Assembly: GCF_009495745.1 (NCBI RefSeq)
Contig: NZ_WIDQ01000002.1
Span: forward strand, 372,001-436,000
From: Niveispirillum sp. SYP-B3756
Lineage (GTDB): Bacteria > Pseudomonadota > Alphaproteobacteria > Azospirillales > Azospirillaceae
Length of the DNA stretch: 64,000 nucleotides
Reading direction: 5' to 3'
Part shown: in pieces, positions 34,183 to 42,764 of the stretch
Position numbering within the stretch: the first letter of the stretch is position 1
How the letters are laid out: each line of letters begins with the position of its first letter
Program-made: the position numbers and the translations under genes
The notes under the pieces: generated by a model
The model's input: the letters and a program-made list of their open reading frames with translations, nothing else
The model's database searches: none
What the model was told of the DNA's origin: nothing

Positions 34183-35229
34183 TCAATCCCTGACCAATGT
34201 CACCAGTTTCGCCCCGATTTCCGTCGGGTTCAGCACGTGGCTGGCGCCACCCATGTCGATGGCGACGCCGGGCATTCCGTGGACCACGGAACTGGCCTTG
34301 TCCTGGGCGATGGTGGTGGCCCCCAGCGCGTGCAGGTGGGTCAGTTCGGCGGAGCCGTCGGCGCCCATGCCCGACAGCAGAACCCCTACCGCATCGGCCC
34401 CCACCTGGTCCGCCACGCTGCGGAACAGGTGGGAAACGGCGGGGCGCAGGCCGCTTTCCGGGGCGGCGTCGGACAGGCGGATCACCCCGTTGCGGTCAAT
34501 GCCCAGATGCCGGTCATCCGGCGCCAGATAGACATGGCCCGGCAGGGTAGCCGTGAAATCGCGGGCCACCTGCACCTCCAGCCCGCTGGAAAGCCGCAGC
34601 CATTCGGCAAAGCCTTCGACAAAGCCATTGGCAATATGCTGCACCACCAGGATGGGCAGGGGGAAATTCGCCGGCAGGCTGGACAGGATGGTCTGCAACG
34701 CCATCGGCCCGCCGGTGGAGGCACCGATGGCCACCAGCCGGGGCCGGCGGCGCCCGCCTGCCGCCTCCCCTGCGCCTGTCCCGGCGCGGCTGCTGCTGCC
34801 CAGCGGTGGGGGGCGGCGCCAGCGGCGCACCACCTTCACCTCCGACATCAGCCGCACCGTCATCACCAGTTCGGCCGCCTCAGCATCATGATCCACATGG
34901 CCGATGCCGGCCGGCCGGCGCACAAAGGCCAGCGCGCCGGCCTCCACCGCGCGGAAGGTGGCGGCGACCTGATCGGTCATCATGCCGGAAACAATGACGA
35001 TGGGCACCGGCAGCGTTTCCATGATGCGGCGGGTGGCGGTGAAACCATCCATGCCGGGCATATGGATATCCATGGTCACCACGTCGGGCTTCAGATCCTG
35101 CACGGCCGCCACCGCTTCCTCGCCGTTGGCAACGGCACCCACCACCCGCATGTCGGGCTGGGTTTCCAGGATACTGACCAGGAAAGCCCGTATTGTGGGG
35201 GAATCTTCGGCGACCAGAACCTTAATCAC
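34183..35229 (-). CDS. cheB: Chemoreceptor glutamate methylesterase CheB
   Basis: CheB removes methyl groups from (and deamidates) chemoreceptors when phosphorylated by CheA. The 348-residue protein has an N-terminal receiver (VLVAEDSPTIRAFL, phospho-acceptor D54 in TMDIHMPGMDG), an Arg/Gly-rich linker, and a C-terminal methylesterase domain with the catalytic serine in VAIGASTGGPMALQ, the histidine in LVVQHIANGF and the aspartate in LLSGMGADGSAEL. It is the last gene of the operon, 11 bp after cheA, corresponding to the WspF position in Wsp systems. Confidence 0.97.
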   Translation of the reverse strand: MIKVLVAEDSPTIRAFLVSILETQPDMRVVGAVANGEEAVAAVQDLKPDVVTMDIHMPGMDGFTATRRIMETLPVPIVIVSGMMTDQVAATFRAVEAGALAFVRRPAGIGHVDHDAEAAELVMTVRLMSEVKVVRRWRRPPPLGSSSRAGTGAGEAAGGRRRPRLVAIGASTGGPMALQTILSSLPANFPLPILVVQHIANGFVEGFAEWLRLSSGLEVQVARDFTATLPGHVYLAPDDRHLGIDRNGVIRLSDAAPESGLRPAVSHLFRSVADQVGADAVGVLLSGMGADGSAELTHLHALGATTIAQDKASSVVHGMPGVAIDMGGASHVLNPTEIGAKLVTLVRD

Positions 35230-35240
35230 AACGCACGTCC

Positions 35241-37481
35241 TTAAAGCAGGCGACCGATCATATCCAGCAGGTCGCTTTGGTCGAAACTTTTCTTGACGAT
35301 ATAGGCACTGGCACCAACATCAACCCCACGTTCCCTATCCTCCCGCGTTTCCAGCGAGGTAATCAGGATCACCGGCAGATCGGCCGTGCGGGGATCGTGG
35401 CGGATTTTGCCGGTCAGTTCAAACCCGCTCATCCGCGGCATTTCCACGTCCGAGACGATCAGGTCGAAGCTTTCCTCCGCCAGCAGGCCCCAGGCTTCCA
35501 GCCCATCCACGGCGGTGCGCACCCGGTATCCGGCGGCTTCCAGCACATGCTTGAACAGGGTGCGGGCGGTGATGCTGTCTTCGGCGATCAGGATGGATGG
35601 GCGCGCCGGGGCCGCCATGCTGGTCAGGCTGCGGGCCGGGCGCGTGGGGAAATCCTGGCGCAGCGCGCTGCGCAGCAGCTCATGCACATTCAGCACAAAG
35701 CCCAGCCCGCCCGACGGCAGCATGATGGCCCCGGCGACGCAGGCCACCTGCGCCAGGGGCCAGCCCAGGCTTTTCATCAGGATTTCGGTTTCGCCAATAA
35801 TCTGGTCCACCTCGATGGCGATACGCTGGCCGGCGGCGGCCACCACCAGATAATGCCGGAATTCCCCTTCCGGTTCCGCTCCCCCCGACAGGCGCAGCAG
35901 ATCGGCCAGCCGTACCAGCCCAACGGCCTTGCCATCCACCCGTACCACCTCCCGCTGGTCCACCAGCTCCACCGCCCGCCAGGGGATGCGCGCCACCCGC
36001 TCCACCCGGTTGGTGGGCAGGGCCAGACATTGCGTGCCCACCCGCGTCATCACCACGCGGAAGGCCGCCATGGTCACCGGCAGCAGCAGGCGGAAGCTGG
36101 TGCCGGCACCGGGGGCGGTTTCCACCGCGATGGTGCCGCCCAGCCGTTCCACCTTTTCCTGCACAATGGCCAGCCCCAGCCCCCGGCCGGACAGGTCGGT
36201 CAGCCCATTGCTGGTGGACAGGCCGGACTGGAAGGCCAGCGCCAGGATCTGGCCTTGGTCCAGGGCTGCCGCCTCTTCTGCCTCCACCACGCCCTGGGCG
36301 ATGGCCTCCGCCACCAGCCGGGCACCATCCATACCGCGCCCGTCATCGCTGATGGTGATCTCTGCCCGGCCGCCATCGCGGGGGGCCAGACTGATCGACA
36401 GGGTGCCCTGGCCGGGCTTGCCCTGGGCCAGCCGCTCGGCCGGCGTCTCCAGCCCATGGCCGATGGCATTGCGGATCAGGTGCAGCAGGGCGTCGCGCAG
36501 TTCATCCTGCACCCGCCGGTCCAGCTCCAGCCCTTCCCCGGCGACGACAAGCTGGATATCCTTGCCCTGTTCACGCGACAGTTCGCTTACATTCTGCGCC
36601 ACCAGATCCAGCAGGTTGGCGGCGGGCTGCATCAGCACCTGCTTGGTGCCGCTCAACAGCCCATCCACGCTTTTGGCCAGCCCGCGCGCCTCCTGATCGG
36701 CCTCCATGGCCAGCTTGCTGAGGCGTGATCCCAGCCAGGCCAGCGTCTGCGCATCATGGTCGGCCTGGGCGGCCCGGCCCAGCCGGCCCCGGCTGCGCGT
36801 GCGTTCCCCCAGCTCTCGCCCCAGCCCGCGCAGCATGGCCGCCCGTTCCGCGCCGGACAGCTTGGCCCCGATCAGCTCTTCCGCCTGATGCAGCAGCCGG
36901 TCCAGCTGGGCGATGGGCACCCGCACCGTCTGCTTCACCGGTCGGTGGACCACCGTCTGCTCGGGCACAGGCGGCACGGCAGCGGGGATTTCCGCCACGG
37001 TTGCCACCGGTGGGGCAGGGGCCGGAATGGGCGGCGGCAGGGGCGGGGGCGGCGGGCTGGCCATGCCCGGTGCCCCCGCCTTCTGGTTGATATCGCCAAC
37101 CAGCCGGTCCAGCCCCGGCGGATCGGCCGGGCTGGGGCCATTGCCCCCGCCGGGGATCATCACCCGGATGGCCCCCAGGCTGCGATGCAGCAGCTCCCGC
37201 AGGTCGCCATCCAGCGCCATGCTGCCCTGCTTCACCAGGGCCAGCAGGGATTCCAGCGCATGGCAGAGCGCGACCAGGGAGCCCAGATTGACTGTGCGCG
37301 CCGCGCCCTTCAGCGTATGCACCTGCCGGAAGATCTGCTCCACCAGTTCGCGCCGCCGCTCGTCGGCCACGCCGCGATCCAGTTCCAGCAGGGCCGCACC
37401 CAGGGCGGTGGCATGTTCCTCCGCCTCCACGGTGAACATGGCCAGCAGCCGTTGCAGAAGCTGTTCATTCCTGCTGTTCAT
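35241..37481 (-). CDS. cheA: Hybrid chemotaxis histidine kinase CheA with C-terminal receiver
   Basis: CheA autophosphorylates in response to receptor signals. The 746-residue protein has, in order, an Hpt domain (phospho-acceptor H55 in VHTLKGAARTV), a Pro-rich linker, a dimerisation region, a HATPase domain (LIRNAIGHGLETPAERL, ISDDGRGMDGARL, LSGRGLGLAIVQEKVERLGG), a CheW-like domain, and a receiver with phospho-acceptor D678 (LIVSDVEMPRMSG). The fused receiver is typical of WspE/FrzE-like kinases of alternative-function systems and not of flagellar CheA. The N box has Gly where flagellar CheA usually has Asp (NAIGHG). It lies 22 bp after the receptor gene. Confidence 0.96.
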   Translation of the reverse strand: MNSRNEQLLQRLLAMFTVEAEEHATALGAALLELDRGVADERRRELVEQIFRQVHTLKGAARTVNLGSLVALCHALESLLALVKQGSMALDGDLRELLHRSLGAIRVMIPGGGNGPSPADPPGLDRLVGDINQKAGAPGMASPPPPPLPPPIPAPAPPVATVAEIPAAVPPVPEQTVVHRPVKQTVRVPIAQLDRLLHQAEELIGAKLSGAERAAMLRGLGRELGERTRSRGRLGRAAQADHDAQTLAWLGSRLSKLAMEADQEARGLAKSVDGLLSGTKQVLMQPAANLLDLVAQNVSELSREQGKDIQLVVAGEGLELDRRVQDELRDALLHLIRNAIGHGLETPAERLAQGKPGQGTLSISLAPRDGGRAEITISDDGRGMDGARLVAEAIAQGVVEAEEAAALDQGQILALAFQSGLSTSNGLTDLSGRGLGLAIVQEKVERLGGTIAVETAPGAGTSFRLLLPVTMAAFRVVMTRVGTQCLALPTNRVERVARIPWRAVELVDQREVVRVDGKAVGLVRLADLLRLSGGAEPEGEFRHYLVVAAAGQRIAIEVDQIIGETEILMKSLGWPLAQVACVAGAIMLPSGGLGFVLNVHELLRSALRQDFPTRPARSLTSMAAPARPSILIAEDSITARTLFKHVLEAAGYRVRTAVDGLEAWGLLAEESFDLIVSDVEMPRMSGFELTGKIRHDPRTADLPVILITSLETREDRERGVDVGASAYIVKKSFDQSDLLDMIGRLL

Positions 37482-37503
37482 GGACCGTCCCCGTCGCCGC
37501 CCG

Positions 37504-39120
37504 TCAGGCGCGATACTGGCTGACCAGCGATTTCAGCTTGTGCCCCAGCGCATTCAGATTATGCGCCGCCGTTTCCGCCTGTTTGGTGGCCACGGTATTC
37601 TGGGTGCTGGCCTGCCGGATGCTGTCCATGGCCAGCGCCACCTGATCGATGCCCACCTGCTGCTGCTGGTTCGACGCGACGATCTGGGTGCTGGCCTGGG
37701 TGGCGATGGCGATATTCTGGGCCAGGTTCTCAATGGCCTGTCCCGCTTCCAGCGACTGGCGCACCCCGGCATCCACCGCCTTGGAGCCCTGTTCGGCGGC
37801 CAGCACGGCGGTGGCCGTGGCCTTCTGGATATCGGTCAGGATGGCGCGCACCTGGGCCGTCGCCTCCTTGGACTGTTCGGCCAGACTTTTCACCTCCGTG
37901 GCCACCACCACGAACCCTTTGCCCTGTTCGCCCGCCCGCGCCGCCTCGATGGCGGCATTGACGGCCAGCAGGTTGGATTGTTCGGCCAGATCATTGACGG
38001 AAGCCACGATGGTGCCGATGGCCTGGCTCTGTTCGGACAGTTTGATCACCGCCTCGGCGATGGCGCCGATCTGGTCGCGCACCAGATTGATGCCGGCAAT
38101 GCTTTGTTCCACCGCCCGCTTGCCGGTGGCAGAAATCTGCGCCGTCGCCTGGGCCGTGTCGGCGACATGCCGGGCCTTTTCGGTGGAAAGCTGGGAGGTT
38201 TTGCGCACCTCCTCCATGGTGGAGGAGGTCTCCGCCAGGGCTGTGGCCGTCTCCGCCGCCGATGCGGCTACCTGGGCGGTGGTGCTGACAATCTGGCTGC
38301 CGGCTGCGCCCAGCACATTGATGCCCTCCGCCAGTTCCTGCATCAGCTGGCGCAGGCTGCGCGTCATGCGCATGAACGTGTCGGAGAGGGTACCCACCTC
38401 ATCCGCTCGCGTGGAGGGGGTGAGGGTGACGGTCAGGTCGCCGCTGCCGATCCGCTCTGCGATGCGGGTGATCTCCTGCAGCGGGGTGGCGATATTGCGG
38501 CTGAGATAAAGGCCGGAGGCCAGCACCAGCAGGCCGGCGATCAGCGCCCCGCCAATGACGCTGGCCCGCGCCATTTCTGTCGTCTCCTTCAGTTCCGCTT
38601 CCCGCTGGCGCAGCAGGGTATCTTCCACCGCGTGCATCTGGGCAATGACGCCGCGGAAATCATCCATCGCCTTCTGGCCCCGCAGGGTCATCACCGCCGC
38701 CTGGCTTTCCTGGAAACCCTGGTTGCGGCGGATATCCACGTTCATGCGCATGGATTCGGCCTTCACCGCGATGAATTCTTCCGCCCGGTCCATATTGCGC
38801 ATCTGATCCGGATTATCCGTGATCAGGTTGCGCAAACTGCGGATACCCGGCTGCAGCCGGCCCAGGGCACTTTCATAGGGTTCCAGGAATTTCGGGTCGC
38901 CTGTGATCAGGAAGCCGCGCTGCCCCGTCTCCACATCCTGCATGATGGACAGCAGCTCGGTGATGGCGCCCTGCACCTGATAGGTGTGGCTGCGCCAGGC
39001 GGCGTCGGCGGTCAGCCGATCGGTCACCCGCAGGGAGACGCCGCCGACCACCAGCAGAACCAGCAGCACCATGCACAGGCTGCCCCAGATTTTCGTGCCC
39101 ACGGTGACGCGCATGATCAT
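37504..39120 (-). CDS. Methyl-accepting chemotaxis protein with CHASE3-like sensor
   Basis: A 538-residue inner-membrane chemoreceptor. It has a first transmembrane helix (about residues 10-32), a periplasmic helical domain with the CHASE3 signature ([20 protein letters not shown] and EPYESA), a second transmembrane helix (~190-212), a HAMP domain ([17 protein letters not shown]), and a cytoplasmic signalling hairpin whose tip contains the conserved [20 protein letters not shown] and [16 protein letters not shown]. The C-terminus ends in SLVSQYRA without a CheR-binding pentapeptide. The start overlaps the upstream cheW by 4 bp. The stimulus is unknown. It corresponds to WspA by position in a Wsp-like operon. 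Confidence 0.95.
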   Translation of the reverse strand: MIMRVTVGTKIWGSLCMVLLVLLVVGGVSLRVTDRLTADAAWRSHTYQVQGAITELLSIMQDVETGQRGFLITGDPKFLEPYESALGRLQPGIRSLRNLITDNPDQMRNMDRAEEFIAVKAESMRMNVDIRRNQGFQESQAAVMTLRGQKAMDDFRGVIAQMHAVEDTLLRQREAELKETTEMARASVIGGALIAGLLVLASGLYLSRNIATPLQEITRIAERIGSGDLTVTLTPSTRADEVGTLSDTFMRMTRSLRQLMQELAEGINVLGAAGSQIVSTTAQVAASAAETATALAETSSTMEEVRKTSQLSTEKARHVADTAQATAQISATGKRAVEQSIAGINLVRDQIGAIAEAVIKLSEQSQAIGTIVASVNDLAEQSNLLAVNAAIEAARAGEQGKGFVVVATEVKSLAEQSKEATAQVRAILTDIQKATATAVLAAEQGSKAVDAGVRQSLEAGQAIENLAQNIAIATQASTQIVASNQQQQVGIDQVALAMDSIRQASTQNTVATKQAETAAHNLNALGHKLKSLVSQYRA

Positions 39121-39737
39121 TGTCCCCTTGTCGCCGGTCCCGGCAGGCCCGCCTGTGCGAAGCCATTTTCATCATCATTGAACAGTACGGGCCCATCCAG
39201 CAGGATGGTTCCCGTCCGTGAAATACCATGGAAAAAACGCCGGCCCTGCTGAACGGTTGCCGGCAGGCTGTCGAGCTGGTCGCGGGCGATGGCGGTAATG
39301 CCGATCACCCGTTCCGCCAGCAGGCCCAGCATCCGCTCCCCCTGTTCCAGCACGATGATGGCATCGGCTTCCGGCGTCGGCGGCAGACCGCAGAGCAGGC
39401 CGAAATCGATGGCCGAGACCATCTGTCCGCGCAGATAGAAGATGCCAGCCAGGAAGGATGGGGTGTAGGGCACCGGCGTGGGGCGCAGTTCCGTCGCCAC
39501 CTCCCGCACCAGATGGCCTTCCACGGCAAAGGGCCGACCCTGGACCTGGAATTCCAGCAGGGTGAGCTGTGCGGCCGCATCCACCGGCGCTGCCGGTTTG
39601 CGGGCCAGTTGCCGGGCGCGTTCCCGCAGGCGGCGGCTTGTTTCTGCCTCCCCCGGCTCGAACCCGCGCGCCAGCCCTTCGCGGGCGGCGGCCAGGCGCA
39701 GATGCATCGCGGTCCAGTCGATCCTGCTCTCACTCAT
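39117..39737 (-). CDS. CheW-like coupling protein with N-terminal helical extension
   Basis: A 206-residue scaffold protein linking receptor and CheA. An N-terminal helical, charged extension of ~55 residues ([33 protein letters not shown]) precedes a CheW domain ([54 protein letters not shown]). The extended form resembles the second CheW of Wsp-type operons (WspD position). It overlaps both neighbours, cheR and mcp, by 4 bp, so expression is translationally coupled. Confidence 0.92.
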   Translation of the reverse strand: MSESRIDWTAMHLRLAAAREGLARGFEPGEAETSRRLRERARQLARKPAAPVDAAAQLTLLEFQVQGRPFAVEGHLVREVATELRPTPVPYTPSFLAGIFYLRGQMVSAIDFGLLCGLPPTPEADAIIVLEQGERMLGLLAERVIGITAIARDQLDSLPATVQQGRRFFHGISRTGTILLDGPVLFNDDENGFAQAGLPGPATRGQ

Positions 39738-41185
39738 AACCCAACCTCGGCGCTGGCAACGCGGATGATCTCCGTCAGGCGACCGACGGTCAGCCCGTCG
39801 GATTCAGGCAATGTGTCCTCCGGCGCGTGGCGGCGCAACAAATCCAGCGTATTGCGATAATGCCGTCGGGCATCGGTCACCCGGCCTTCCCCCAGGGCCA
39901 GCCGCGCCAGGGCGAAATGGGCCAGCACAAAGTCGGGGTCCAGAAACAGGGCACGGCGCAGCGCTTCTGCCGCCTGTTTCGACTCCCCCCGCTCCTGGCT
40001 GATCATGGCCAGCAGGTAATGGCGCTCCGGGGCGGTCCGGTCCAGGCTCAGCGCCCGCTGGCAGCAAAGCGCCGCCTCTTCCAGGCGGCCTTCATTGGCG
40101 TGCAGCCGGGCCAGCATGGCCAGGGCGACGCCATCCGCTTCCAGCCGCACCGGATCGGCCCGCAGCAGGGCGATGGCTTCCCGATAACGCCCCTGCTGGT
40201 ACAGCGGCTGTACCTTGCCCAGCAGATCATCCGGACCCTGGGGGACTGGCGGCGGCGGGGCAGGGGCGGCGGGGGGCGGGGCTGGCGGTGCGGGCTCTGC
40301 CATTGCCGGGGCTGGTGTCCATGGCACGGCGGCGGCACTTGCCGTCTTGCGATAGAAGGTGGCCCCCGGCAATTGGGCATTGACGAAGGGCTGGAACAGC
40401 TCGGTTGAGCCTTCGACCGAGCTGGCCACCAGCCACCCGCCTTCCACCAGGGAATTATGCAGGTTGGCCGCTACCTGCCGCGCCCGGTCAAAGCTGAAAT
40501 ACATCAGCACATTGCGGCAGAAGATGACGTCGATCGCATTGGTGTTGCTGGTGACGGACGGGTAAAGATCCTCTGCCAGATTGTGATAGGCAAAGCTGAC
40601 CATGCGGCGGATGCGGGGAATGATCGCCTGCCTTCCGTCCTGAGACTCAAAATATTTCTGCCGGACGGCCGGATCAACGCCCCGGAAGGACCATTCCCCA
40701 TAGCGTCCCTCCGTCGCGCGGCGCAGGGAGCGGGGATTGATATCGGTTGCCAGGATACTGATGTTCCACTGGGCAATATCCGGGATCAACCCGTCCAGCA
40801 GCATGGCCACCGAATAGGCTTCCTCGCCCGTGCTGCAGGCGGCACTCCAAAACCGCAGATGCCGGGTGCCCGCCTGTCGCCGCGCGGCGATCAGCGGCGG
40901 CAGCACGGTCTCAGCCAGGGCTTGGAAGCTTTGCGGTTCACGGAAGAAATAGGTTTCGCCGATGGTCAGATGGCTGGCCAGGATTTCAATCTGTTCCCGC
41001 GTCGGCTCCGTCGCCAGGAAATGCTGCATACAGGCGGCCGCATCCGGGAAGCCCAGTTCCTTGGCCATGATGGCCACCGCCCGGCCCAGCTCCGCCCGCC
41101 GTTCGGGGGCGTAATGCAGGCCGGTGCGCGTTTCCAGGAACTGGCTGAACGCCGTCAGCACGCCGCCATCGCCGTTGATGCTCAT
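39734..41185 (-). CDS. CheR-type receptor methyltransferase with C-terminal TPR repeats
   Basis: CheR methylates receptor glutamates using S-adenosylmethionine. The 483-residue protein has the N-terminal CheR helical domain (FSQFLETRTGLHYAPERRA), the SAM-binding core (HLTIGETYFFREPQSFQAL, WSAACSTGEEAYSVAMLL, ILATDINPRSLRRA, IDVIFCRNVLMYFS), a Pro/Ala linker at about 290-320, then tetratricopeptide repeats (YQQGRYREAIALLRADP, LEEAALCCQRALSLDRTAPE, AAEALRRALFLDPDFVLAHF). CheR-TPR proteins are the WspC type of alternative-function chemosensory systems. It overlaps the neighbouring cheW genes by 4 bp each. Confidence 0.95.
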   Translation of the reverse strand: MSINGDGGVLTAFSQFLETRTGLHYAPERRAELGRAVAIMAKELGFPDAAACMQHFLATEPTREQIEILASHLTIGETYFFREPQSFQALAETVLPPLIAARRQAGTRHLRFWSAACSTGEEAYSVAMLLDGLIPDIAQWNISILATDINPRSLRRATEGRYGEWSFRGVDPAVRQKYFESQDGRQAIIPRIRRMVSFAYHNLAEDLYPSVTSNTNAIDVIFCRNVLMYFSFDRARQVAANLHNSLVEGGWLVASSVEGSTELFQPFVNAQLPGATFYRKTASAAAVPWTPAPAMAEPAPPAPPPAAPAPPPPVPQGPDDLLGKVQPLYQQGRYREAIALLRADPVRLEADGVALAMLARLHANEGRLEEAALCCQRALSLDRTAPERHYLLAMISQERGESKQAAEALRRALFLDPDFVLAHFALARLALGEGRVTDARRHYRNTLDLLRRHAPEDTLPESDGLTVGRLTEIIRVASAEVGL

Positions 41186-41679
41186 GCATCGCCCCGCTGG
41201 CGGCCAAGGCTGTCATCCAGGGCGGCTGCCTCCGTCAGCGACAGGAACCGGTCCACATCATGGATGAAGACGGGCCCATCGGGCAGCCGGGTGACACTGT
41301 CAAAATAGCGTGTACCGGGGACCACCCCCTCCACCGGCACCAGCGATGCCGCCGGCAGCTGGATGGTGCCTGTCACATGGTCCACCAGCAGGGCGACCAG
41401 GCGCTGGCCGGTGCGGACCATGACCAGCGCATCCTCCAGCCGTTGCCGGCGTGGCGGCAGATCGAAACGCTGGCGGATATCCAGCACGGGCAGAATGTCG
41501 CCGGCGACATCAATCACCCCCAGCACGATGGCGGGGGCGGCCGGCAGCGGTGTGATATCCACCAGCGGGGCGACACGCGCCACCCGTTCCAGCCGCAGCG
41601 CATAGCTGCGATCATCCAGCGTGAATAGCAGCAGATCGACCATGGCGGTCGATGGGATGCCGTCCTGGAAATCACCCAT
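41182..41679 (-). CDS. CheW coupling protein (first gene of the chemosensory operon)
   Basis: A 165-residue CheW-domain scaffold protein: VDLLLFTLDDRSYALRLERV at the start, the PAAPAIVLGVIDVAGDILPV core and LVALLVDHVTGTIQLPAASL. It begins the translationally coupled operon cheW-cheR-cheW-mcp-cheA-cheB; the 237 bp upstream contain inverted palindromic repeats and should hold the promoter. It corresponds to the WspB position. Confidence 0.92.
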   Translation of the reverse strand: MGDFQDGIPSTAMVDLLLFTLDDRSYALRLERVARVAPLVDITPLPAAPAIVLGVIDVAGDILPVLDIRQRFDLPPRRQRLEDALVMVRTGQRLVALLVDHVTGTIQLPAASLVPVEGVVPGTRYFDSVTRLPDGPVFIHDVDRFLSLTEAAALDDSLGRQRGDA

Positions 41680-41713
41680 GCCGATTGCTGACCCTTACTA
41701 TCCATGCGCGTGA

Positions 41714-41734
41714 GCCAAGCCGCCGGATGGCGGC
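41714..41734 (+). repeat. Palindromic repeat, copy 3 (short form)
   Basis: GCCAA at 41714-41718 is followed by the perfect hairpin GCCGCC-GGAT-GGCGGC at 41719-41734. The left flank CGCGTGA matches the same position in copy 2 (10591-10597). Hairpins 0, a and b of the full unit are missing. It lies upstream of the chemosensory operon. Confidence 0.65.
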
Positions 41735-41841
41735 GTCAGACGCCAGAAGGAACATGCATATACCGAACACGATGATCAATGGTTCAGAGTAGGGAATGGA
41801 TTATGACTCTTGGTATTTACCTGTTCCCTCATATGTCGGGC

Positions 41842-41914
41842 GCTGCCTCCGGCAGCTTGGCTTACGCAGGCCGGCGGTCGCCGGCCTTCAAGGGTAAAGG
41901 CCCATGACCCTTGA
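41842..41914 (-). repeat. Palindromic repeat, copy 4 (opposite orientation)
   Basis: Read on the minus strand: an 8-bp stem TCAAGGGT/ACCCTTGA (41907-41914 and 41888-41895), hairpin a GGCCGGC-GACC-GCCGGCC (41869-41886), then GCCAA (41857-41861) and hairpin c GCTGCC-GGA-GGCAGC (41842-41856). Hairpin b is missing and the c loop is one base shorter. With copy 3 it forms an inverted pair in the 237-bp interval between cheW and the PAAR gene. Confidence 0.65.
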
Positions 41915-41916
41915 TA

Positions 41917-42204
41917 TCAGCCGATGATCACCGTGGGGCAGCCCTGGATGATCACCCCGCCATGGGCGGTCCGGTCCCCCTGGCGGGCAGCGGCCCGGCC
42001 ACCGATCCGGACAGTGGCAGACCCGCTGCTGATCTGGTCGACGGGGCCGATACAAAGGCAGGAATTGCCGGTCACCGCAGCGGGACTGAAGCCGATCTGC
42101 ACAGAGGGCACGCCTGCCGGCAGGATCGGGCCCCCAACATGGGGCACTTGTCCGGTGGTTCGGGGGCAGAGATGCATGTCGGTGACGCGGGCTGCGGGCG
42201 GCAT
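41917..42204 (-). CDS. PAAR-domain protein (T6SS spike tip)
   Basis: PAAR proteins form the sharp cone on the VgrG spike and help load effectors. This 95-residue protein is a bare PAAR domain: PPAARVTDMHLCPRTTG at the start, HVGGPILPAGVPSVQIG, AAVTGNSCLCIGP and AARQGDRTAHGGVIIQGCPT at the end, with Cys/His ligands of the tip metal site. No toxin extension is fused to it. It follows the DUF4123 gene by 4 bp and is the last gene of the T6SS transcription unit. Confidence 0.9.
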   Translation of the reverse strand: MPPAARVTDMHLCPRTTGQVPHVGGPILPAGVPSVQIGFSPAAVTGNSCLCIGPVDQISSGSATVRIGGRAAARQGDRTAHGGVIIQGCPTVIIG

Positions 42205-42208
42205 GGGC

Positions 42209-42763
42209 TCAGGCTCCTGTCAGGCTGATAAGGGAATGATGTAGTATCCCGTTGTTCCAACAGAACAACTCCGCCTCTCCCGCCTGTGGTGCTTCGGTCC
42301 AGATCTGCTGCACTGGGCCGAACAGGCGATCAAGCTGTGCGGGGTCACAGGTGGGCAGGATCAGGCGCATCACCCTAGGATCGTAGAAGCGAAAAAGCAC
42401 CATGTCGCCCGATGGCATCCGGGCGAAGGTCAGTTTGCGCAGATGCAGGCGCAGCGTCGTGAAATCGACGTCGCCTTGCAGCACGATCAGGCAGGATCGG
42501 CCCCATTGCTGACGCAGGAAGCGCCAGGCTGGCCCCTCACCCCCGGCTTCCAGCGCCATAAGATAGGGTGCGACTTCCGCCAGATCATGCGCACTGTCCC
42601 CTTTATAGAGACATTCCAGATGAAGGTCGTCCTGATGTTCCAGCAGATAGTCGAAGATGGCGGGATCGCGGGCTGCATCGATCACCAGATAAAGCGGTGT
42701 CGTCCCCTCCGGCATTGGATGGTCGTGGGCGTTCAGAAGATCAGCCGGGCCGGGCGCCACCAT
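42209..42763 (-). CDS. DUF4123 protein (T6SS effector chaperone/adaptor, Tap type)
   Basis: DUF4123 proteins bind effectors and load them on VgrG or PAAR. The 184-residue protein has the family traits TPLYLVIDAARDPAIFDYLL, LYKGDSAHDLAEVAPYLMAL, WGRSCLIVLQGDVDFTTLRL and MVLFRFYDPRVMRLILPTCD. It lies 1 bp after tssK and 4 bp before the PAAR gene. DUF4123 genes normally stand next to the effector they serve; here none of the adjacent genes is an obvious toxin. Confidence 0.88.
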   Translation of the reverse strand: MVAPGPADLLNAHDHPMPEGTTPLYLVIDAARDPAIFDYLLEHQDDLHLECLYKGDSAHDLAEVAPYLMALEAGGEGPAWRFLRQQWGRSCLIVLQGDVDFTTLRLHLRKLTFARMPSGDMVLFRFYDPRVMRLILPTCDPAQLDRLFGPVQQIWTEAPQAGEAELFCWNNGILHHSLISLTGA

Positions 42764-42764
42764 T

